Origin: Yponomeuta sedellus
Lineage: Eukaryota; Arthropoda; Insecta; Lepidoptera; Yponomeutidae
Direction: 5' to 3'
DNA: 64,000 nt
Assembly (NCBI GenBank): GCA_934045075.1
Contig: OW203751.1
Coordinates: 9,371,321-9,435,320, forward strand
This document shows positions 23,382-32,300 of this stretch, one piece after another (position 1 is the stretch's first letter; each line of letters begins with the position of its first letter). A program made the position numbers and the translations under genes. The notes under the pieces were generated by a model. That model made no database searches. It saw only the letters and a program-made list of their open reading frames with translations, and was not told where the DNA came from.

Positions 23382-26300
23382 CTGCGGAATGAAAAGGGCG
23401 GTCAGGTGGGTGTGAAAAGGAAAGGAAAAGTAAAATTGTGTAAAAAGTAAAAGTGAAAACTCAGGCAGCCGAGGCGTGGAGCTCTAGAATCACTCCGTGA
23501 AGATACCCTACCCGTGAGGCAGGTCACAGCCAGCAGTTATGCACTGAAAGCGCCCTATGTTACTTAACCTTCGTGGTCGTTTAATATCACTCGGCAGCTG
23601 GGGCGTGGGCTCTAGAATCACTCCGTGGAGATACCCTACCCGTGAGGCAGGTCAAAGCCAGCAGTGAGGCACTGAACGCGCCCTATGTCTTTCATGACCG
23701 TTTAAGATCACTCAGGCAGCCGGGGTTTGGAGCTCTAGAATCACTTCGTGAAGATACCCTACCTGTGAGGCAGGTCGCAGCCAGCAGTGATGCATTGAAC
23801 GCGCCCTATGTTGCTAACCTTCGTGATCGTTTAATATCACTCAGGCAGCTGGGGCGTGGGCTCTAGAATCACTCCGTGGAGATACCCTACCCGTGAGGCA
23901 GGTCAGAGCCAGCAGTGAGGCACTGAACGCGCCCTATGTCTTTCATGACCGTTTAAGATCACTCAGGCAGCCGGGGCTTGGAACTCTAAAATCACTCCGT
24001 GAAGATACCCTACCCATGAGGCAGGTCACAGCCAGCAGTGATGCACATATGCGCCCTATGCTGCTTAGCAGCCGGGGCTCGGAGCTCTGGAATCACTCCG
24101 TGAAGAAATCCTACCTGATGAGGCAGGTCACGGCCAGTAGTATGAGCAGGAGGCCGAGCAGCGACAGGCCCCAGCCGAGTGCGGTTTTCGCCAAGGGGGG
24201 AACCTTCGTGGCCAGTCGCAGCAGCGAGGACACCTGTTCTGGGAGCTCGTCGATGCCCTGCGAAGGGGAAACAATACAGGCGGTTCAAATACTTCCGCAT
24301 ATACGTATGGCCTAACCTTCCTGCGATGCAGGAAGAGACCCGTGCCCCAGCAGTGGGGACATACAAGGGTTGATAACGTGTACAATAAAGAATATTCTCA
24401 TCTTATCTTATGATAGGCTACATGCGTCGTCTCACCTCCTCGAACCAGATGATCGGGAACACGATGTCGGGGAAGTTGGCCACCTGCTTGATGTCAATGA
24501 CCTGGGAGACGGCGAGGTTAATCTGGATGCGCGCGCGCGCCCGCATCGCTATGCCCATCTCCTGGGGAGAGAGAGAAAGGTGGTGAGGTTGCACTCTAGT
24601 GGTAACCAATACAAGCATGGTTTGCGTAACGTTTTTCTTATAACCTCCTCAGACGTGATCTTGAATTTTTTTTTTAATTCAAAGGAGCGCAGAAACTACG
24701 GCTCAATGAACGTTACAATTCAATCTAGGTATCCATTTCAAAATCTAGGTTATTTTGGAGAAAAAATTTACAAACTTAGTGTTTTCAAAGTTCTTAATTA
24801 ACAGAGTTTACACAATTATTATAAAACAACTCATGCATTGTATTCAGTTCATTCATTCATTCACACATGAATGACCTTATGGGCGGTTTGATAACGTCTG
24901 ACAGTAAGGCCCGCCACTGTCTGGAGTCTCTCCTGGACAGGAGAACAGTTAGTTCCGTAGGCATCAGTACCTACATGCTGGAAGAGAACTTCATTCGTCT
25001 GTTAGGCACGTTAAGCCGTTGGTGCCGGTTGCCATGTAATGGCAGTTGTCCACCAAGCCGGACTTGGCGCCCGTGGTGGAGTATGGCCTAGCCTTCCTGC
25101 CATGCAGGAAGAGAGCCGTCCCCCAGCAGTGGGGATATGCAAGCGTATCGATTCATTCATTTGTTCGTTCGTTCAATCATTAATCGTTCAATTATGTAGT
25201 TATTCTTTCTGTTTAATTTACTTACAGGCTGTACATCGATGAACAGTCTGTGTTTCTCTGGATCAGGCGGGGAGATCCCCTCCACGGCCTCTCGCAGGCT
25301 GGGGTCGGCCAAGTAGAAGTGCGGGAAGGACAGCATGATGGGCGAGTCTGCGGAAGGGAAAGAGATGAACTGTTAACAAAATGTGGCTTGCGCGCGACTC
25401 TGTTCGCGTGGAATTGTCGACTTGGCTTTGTGCTTCTTCATCTTTTTCGGTCCTTTAACTCCTAGAGGAGCATAGGCCCTCAACGACAGATTTCCACTTC
25501 TGACGGTGGTTCGCGGCAGCTTTCAATTCGGGCCAGCTAGCGCCAGCTGTGCTATTCCAGGATAATCAGTGTTGGCACAGACTGACGTTGAACAGGCCGC
25601 TCGGCACGCAGGGTACCAGGTCGTACACCGTACAAAAGCACGACGTTTTACGGTTTTATGACGTGAACGTGTTCTTCGCCTGCAGCGAACATGTCCTTCT
25701 TCTTCTTCAGGCTATTATAGTCCACTGCTGTGCATAGCCCTCCCCTAATGAGCGCCAAAGCGCAAAGTTGTGCCGTCATTGGGGGGTAATGCCCATAATC
25801 CCCACGCTGGGCATGCGGGTTGGGGATCGCAGTTCGGTGGAATTGTACTGCAGGGGGCGCTGCTGCCCACCCCGCGATTTGTGTCCCTTAGTCGCCTTTT
25901 ACGACACCGGCGGGAAGAATTTGGGTTGGTGCTATTCTCTAGGCCGACACCTGCTGTGAGGAGGAACATGTCCTACGTGATGCAAATAAAGTCTCGCCCT
26001 AATCTGAGTTTACAATGTAGATATACATCAAACCTACTAACATAGTTTTTACCTTTAGTTTAGATTTAGTTTTTTAAGTTACTAACATCACTATGGAACA
26101 CTGTTTTTTTTTCCGAAATAAATGTCTATTATTATTATTATTAATCCAATTTCGCCTCAACTGCCATCCACTACTCACCGCCGAGTCTGTCGTTGACCGC
26201 CAGGCCCGATTGAGTACGAGCGCCAGCTGTGCCCATCCGCAGCCTATCTTTCATCATATAATTACAATCTCACCCTAATCATATTTCGATCCAGCAGCAG

Positions 26301-29300
26301 TCCGTTACTTACTGTATGGGTACAGGCTGACTTTGAACAGGCCGCTGGGCGCGCAGTGCGGCCAGTCCCGTTTTGCACACTTCCGTAGCAAACATGTTCT
26401 TCATGGTGTACATATTATCAACACCCACCCACCAATAATTTTGAGCCGTCCTTTTGAACAGGCTGCCAGGACCGGCCAGGTACAAACACCAGTAGTGTTC
26501 CTCCGCAGCAAACATTACCCTCATGGTATAATAATTACAATCTCACTCCAATCGAATTTCAAATTTAATCGAATCGCAGGAAAAGTATACGGAGCTGATG
26601 ACCAACCTCCATTAGTGGAGAGGCACAGAAAGAAGAAGAAGATGAATGGAATTTCATGCCAATTGCAGTCCCTTACCGTATTGGTACAGGCTGACGTTGA
26701 ACAGGCCGCTGGGCGTGCAATGCAGCCCAATTGTGAAAAAACACCGGTATGCGCCCTTCCGTAACAAAAATGTTCTTCGTGGAACCTATACATAGCCTCT
26801 TCCCAATCAGCCTATAATTTCGAGCCTTCTGCCGTCTACCACACTCACCGACTAGAACAGGCCGTCAGGACCGACCAGGCACCAGTAGTGTTCTTCTGCA
26901 GCGAACATGTCCCTCATGGTATCATTACAACCTCACCGCAATCAAATTTACAATTGAATCGAATCGAAGAAAGAGTATGCGGAGCTGACGGCCAACCTCC
27001 ATTAGTGGAGAGGCACAAAAAGAATAATAATAATGGACTTTCATGCCAATTGCAGTCCGTCACTTACCGTATTGGCACAGGCTGACGTTAAACAGGCTGC
27101 TGGGCGCGCAGGGCGCTTCGGCCGGGCAGATTTTGTGCCTTTTTGAACATGTGCTTCAAGGTATAATTACAATCTCACCTCATATAATTACTAATAATTA
27201 TTGGTGTAATGACTGTGTTTTGTGCACCGAATAACTGAAATAAATTTCGAGCCAAATGCTATCTTTCACTTACTGTATTGGCACAGGCTAACGTTTAACA
27301 GGCCACTAGACGTGCAGCGTGCCCGCGAAGGCAGAAGCATCGGTTTTTAACCCCTTCCGTTGCGAACATATCCCTCATGATATAATTACGATCTCACCCC
27401 AATCAAACTTAGTGCCAACAGCAGTCCCATCACTTACCGTATTGGCGGGCGGCCTGGCCAGTCAGAAGCAGCGGTTTTGTATAGCGATAGTATAATTACA
27501 ATCTCACCTCCTAGTAGTAGGTAGTTGTAATTATATCCTGTAAAGGTTGTGATTTTTATTGTACCCCGAACAACTGAAATACAATCAAATTAAGCTAACT
27601 GCAATCCGTCACTTACCGTATTGGCACAGGCTGACATTGAACAGGCCGCTGGGCGCGCAGGGCGGCCCGGCAGTCAGAAGCAGCGGTTTTGTGCTCTTCC
27701 GTTGCGAACATATCCCTCATGCATGATATAATAACAATCTCACCCCAATCAAACTACGAGCTAACTCCAGTCCGTCACCGGACTGCTGTTGCGTCACTTA
27801 CCATATTGGCACAGGCTGACATTGAACAGGCCGCTGGGCGCGCAGGGCGGCCCGGCAGTCAGAAGCAGCGGTTTTGTGCTCTTCCGTTGCGAACATATCC
27901 CTCATGCATGATATAATAACAATCTCACCCCAATCAAACTACGAGCTAACTCCAGTCCGTCACCGGACTGCTGTTGCGTCACTTACCATATTGGCACAGG
28001 CTGACATTGAACAGGCCGCTGGGCGCGCAGGGCGGCGGCCCGGCAGTCAGAAGCAGCGGTTTTGTGCTCTTCCGTTGCGAACATATCCCTCATGCATGAT
28101 ATAATAACAATCTCACCCCAATCAAACTTCGACCCAACTACGTTACGTTACTTACCATATTGGCACAGGCTGACGTTGAACAGGCTGCTTGGCGTACAAA
28201 GCAGTCCATCTGGGCAGACGCAGCGGTTCTGTGCCCTTCCGTTGCGAACATATCCCTCATGATATAATAACAATCTCACCCCAATCAAACTACGAGCTAA
28301 CTCCAGTCCGTCACCGGACTGCTGTTGCGTCACTTACCATATTGGCACAGGCTGACATTGAACAGGCCGCTGGGCGCGCAGGGCGGTCCGGCCGGGCAGA
28401 AGCACCGGTTGTGATCGTCCGCAGCGAACACGTCTTCCGGAGGTGTGAACCGGTATCCGGACACGCCCGCGTTGGACTCTACCTCGCGAAGGAATCTGGG
28501 GATAGTAAGATTAGTTTAGATCAAAACTCAGAAGCGCTCGTGGCCTAGTCGAACCATGTGATTGGAATCAATCACTTTGATTAAGCAACAATAGCCGCGG
28601 TCAGGTACATGGGTGACCGTCCTGTGACTACCGCTAGTGGCATTTTTCCGAGCGCTTCCGTGCTTCGCAAGGCACGTTAAGCCCTTGGTGCCGGCTGCCA
28701 TGTTATGGCAGTCGTTAAGATATGTTATAGAGTCCTTATGGGCGGCTTAATAACTTCTGACAGCAAGGCCCGCCACTGTCTTACAATCCGCCACCAATCA
28801 GGACTTGGACCCCGTGGTGGAGTATGGCCTAACCTTCCTGCGATGCAGGAAGAGACCCTTGCTCCTGCAGTGGGGGCATACAAGGTCATGGGGCAGCTAG
28901 TACTTTATTAATTTTTTCGCAGTTTCAAAGATTTTTGCGTTTCGCGGTTTCAGAGATATTTCCCATTTCCCTACTTTTGTTTTTTAATAAATCTATAGTA
29001 TAATAATATGAGCTATATTGACATGCCAAAACCTTGCGTACAAATATACTAAAATGAGACTCGTCTTATGCAGGTTTTCCCACGGTGACTTTAGCGGTTA
29101 CGAAGTAGGACCCAATAACCATCAATCCACAGTTCACTCTCGTTCCTCGAAAACAAACACTTTTGTCTCATTATCAGAAGTTGCATGTCTGTGCCGTCTT
29201 TCCGTGTTCATTGTTTGGTATCAAGTATAGGTCTTTTGTCGGAAGGTGGGCTTCGTCGGTCACGTTTCGATAACAACCCTTGTACGTCCGCACTGCTGGG

Positions 29301-32300
29301 GCACGGGTCTCTTCCTGCATCGCATGAAGTTTAGGCCATACTCCACCACGGGGGCCAAAACCGGGTTGGTGGAGAATTGTAAGTCAGAGGCGGGCCTCAC
29401 TGTCAGAAGTTATCAAGCCGCCCATGAGGCCTCTAACATGGCTTAACGACTGCCATTACATGACAGCCGGTCACGTTTATTAAGAGTAAAGTAAGTGAAA
29501 AATGTAAAAAAGTGTTGAGTGGAACAAATAAAATCATACACTCTTAAGTAAAAATTTAAATATAGTAAACATGTGATTTACAAATGAAGTATTTTATATT
29601 TTTTATTCACACATTGACCCACTATGAATATCCACTAAACAAAGCCCGCGTATCGGAAACAGACCTATCTACTATGACAATACGATAAACGCAGACCTTT
29701 CTGGTGATTCCTTCCACCGAACTGCGATTAGGAAATAAAAGGCCACCAGCTGATTGGCTAAGCGGTTATGTATAGTCTGACGCAATGAGTTTAATGGTAG
29801 ACTATAGGAATTATGGCGTAATCGGTGTGTGTGAACTAACGTTTATTAATGTGCACTTTGTGCTAAATGAACAAAACAGAGAAGAGTAGGAGACATTAAG
29901 ACGCTTCGGGTGCCAACTAGTGCCATGGATGGAAAAAATCCTAACTTATTGTTTTATAATACATTTTTATTACGTACTAGCTGACCCAGCGACCTTCGTA
30001 CCGCCTAACAGTGAACGCTTTAATTTTTTTTTATATTTTTCTCTCCGTAAAAACCATCCTCGTACTTCAAGGAATATTCTAAAAAAGAATTAGCGAAATC
30101 GGTTCAACTGCTCTCGAGATTTGCGCTTACCAACACAGTCGGGGATTCATTTTTATATTATAGATAGGTGGCAACTGCTCGTCGATAGATGGCAGTCGTT
30201 AAGCCAAGTCGGAGGCCCTAGGGCGGCTTGAAAACTTCTGACAGTAAGACCAGCCACTAGTCTTGCTAGCCTCCTCCAATCCGGCCTTGGCCCCCGTGGT
30301 GGAGTATGGCCTATACCTTCCTCGGGGAAGAGACCCGTGCCCCTCGGCAACTGATGTATTTGGTTTAGGAGGACTTGAGAAAAGATGGTCAGAGTGGAGT
30401 TTTTTTTCCCGTTGCCTTTTTCTACACTACAATACGGCCCGAAGGCAGCGGCTCACATTTTACATTGTACTTTGACATTCAGCAAACAGAATGTAAATTC
30501 TTCACGTTGAAGTAAATTGATTCGATTTGATTTCGCTAAAAGTGAACATGAGAAATCTTAACAGCTGTTACAACTATTTTTAGAACCTACAGTGTAGAAA
30601 CTAGAATCAGTGAATCAGTGTACAGTGTAGGACCTAGAATCAGTGAATCAGTGTACAGTGTGGGACATAGAATCAGTGAATCAGTGTACAGTGTTGAACC
30701 TAGAATCAGTGAATCAGTGTACAGTGTGGGACATAGAATCAGTGAATCAGTGTACAGTGAAGAACCTAGACTCAGTGAATCAGTGTACAGTGTAGGACCT
30801 AGAATCAGGGAATCAGTGTATTAGTGTAGAACCTAGAATCAGTGAATCAGTGTATAGTGTAGAACCTAGAATCAGTGAATCAGTGTATATTGTAGAACCT
30901 AGAAATATAAAACGAGTTACTACTTTTTCCCACCGCTGCCTGGCGCTCGTTAGCATCCCGAATCGTCTTAGCCAATCATAATACCCAAAGTCTGTTGCTT
31001 TTTGAATATAAGATAAAATAAGATAAGAATATTTATCTATACAGTTACAGTTTTCAGTATACAGCAACAGCAGATACAGAAGAGAAGATACAATTGGCGG
31101 CCCTGTTGTTAATAGTTATTTCTTCCAGACAACCTCAAATCGGAGGATTTGCCGAAGGAGAAATAGATACGAGTAGTCGGTAAAAATACCTCGGGCTCTA
31201 GAGTAGGCTTCGGTTTTCGCCGAAAGCACACGATCGTAATACTACTTCCCGCTCTATATAAAACTTTTCTTCACTATTTTGAAAAGTTATGTTGTCATAT
31301 TAGTTCTGATGTTTCTATTACACGAATATATCCGATTCTATCCGATAGTATCCGAGGCATATTCTACAAGTTAACAGACTGTATCATACTTTTACTCTTT
31401 GAAAAATGAAATAAAAGTCTGTCAGCGCCATCTCTTCTTAGCTTTAGGAACTTAAACACAACTCGACTGGTGTGACATTATCAGTCGAACAGAGTGCTTA
31501 GTGCGAGTTTGACAGATCAAATCGAATAACTTTATACCGCGTTAATCGAGCATTGAGTAGTGAGTATGAGTAAGTTAACCGTTCGAACTAGTAAAACGCT
31601 GTCACAGTACAACTTGCACTCGCGTTTATTCGTGTTTTGGCTGGTAAACGTGTTCATTTCTCAACGTAAACCATTACAACTCGCACTCAGCAATTATAAT
31701 TTCCATACTTGTCACTAGGTGGCGCTTCCTCGATGCCATAGAAATATGAGTTTACGTTAACGCGATCGAGTAGTTAAAAAACTCGCACTAAGCACTCTGG
31801 CTGTATCTACATTTCCGTTATCTAAAACAGCAAAAACCCAAAAGGCCAGAGCGTCTCCAAAACTCAGTGTAATGTCGTATATCTTTGGTACCTATATAAT
31901 AGAAACTGGAACGACTTCAGGTGTTGTTTTATTTGTAGATATGCCTAATAGTAAAACAGAAAAACTGGATGAAAACGGATAAGCAGGTAAAATAGTCAGG
32001 TCTGGTCTAAGGGTAAAAAAATGAGGGAAATCGAAAAATGTGTGACGTAACTTAAATATTTGAAAATTATAGAAAAAGAAATAAAAATGGTGTAAAGAGG
32101 TTTGCACCGTTACAACAGGAATCGAAGGAAACTCACTTGAGCGGCAGCAGCCGACACAGGTCCTTGTCGTAGACGTGAATGGTGTCATTCCGCGAGATGT
32201 GCGGCGGGAAGATGGAGCCGTCGGAGCCAGCAATGCTGTTGCACGCGTCCGTGGTCCAGTGGGGGAGGCGCTCCTTGTGATTGAACCTCTCCACCACGCC

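Noticed and set aside
27600..28100. Mutually exclusive exon cluster
   Set aside because: The three young units have a stop at the CxC motif and lack the 5' half and a credible acceptor; only the 28153-28274 copy stays arguable.
28534..28650. 5S rRNA gene
   Set aside because: Only the internal part resembles 5S rRNA; the ends are not complementary and the sequence is dispersed with a SINE body.
30590..30905. CRISPR-like array
   Set aside because: Units are adjacent with no unique spacers, and the genome is eukaryotic.
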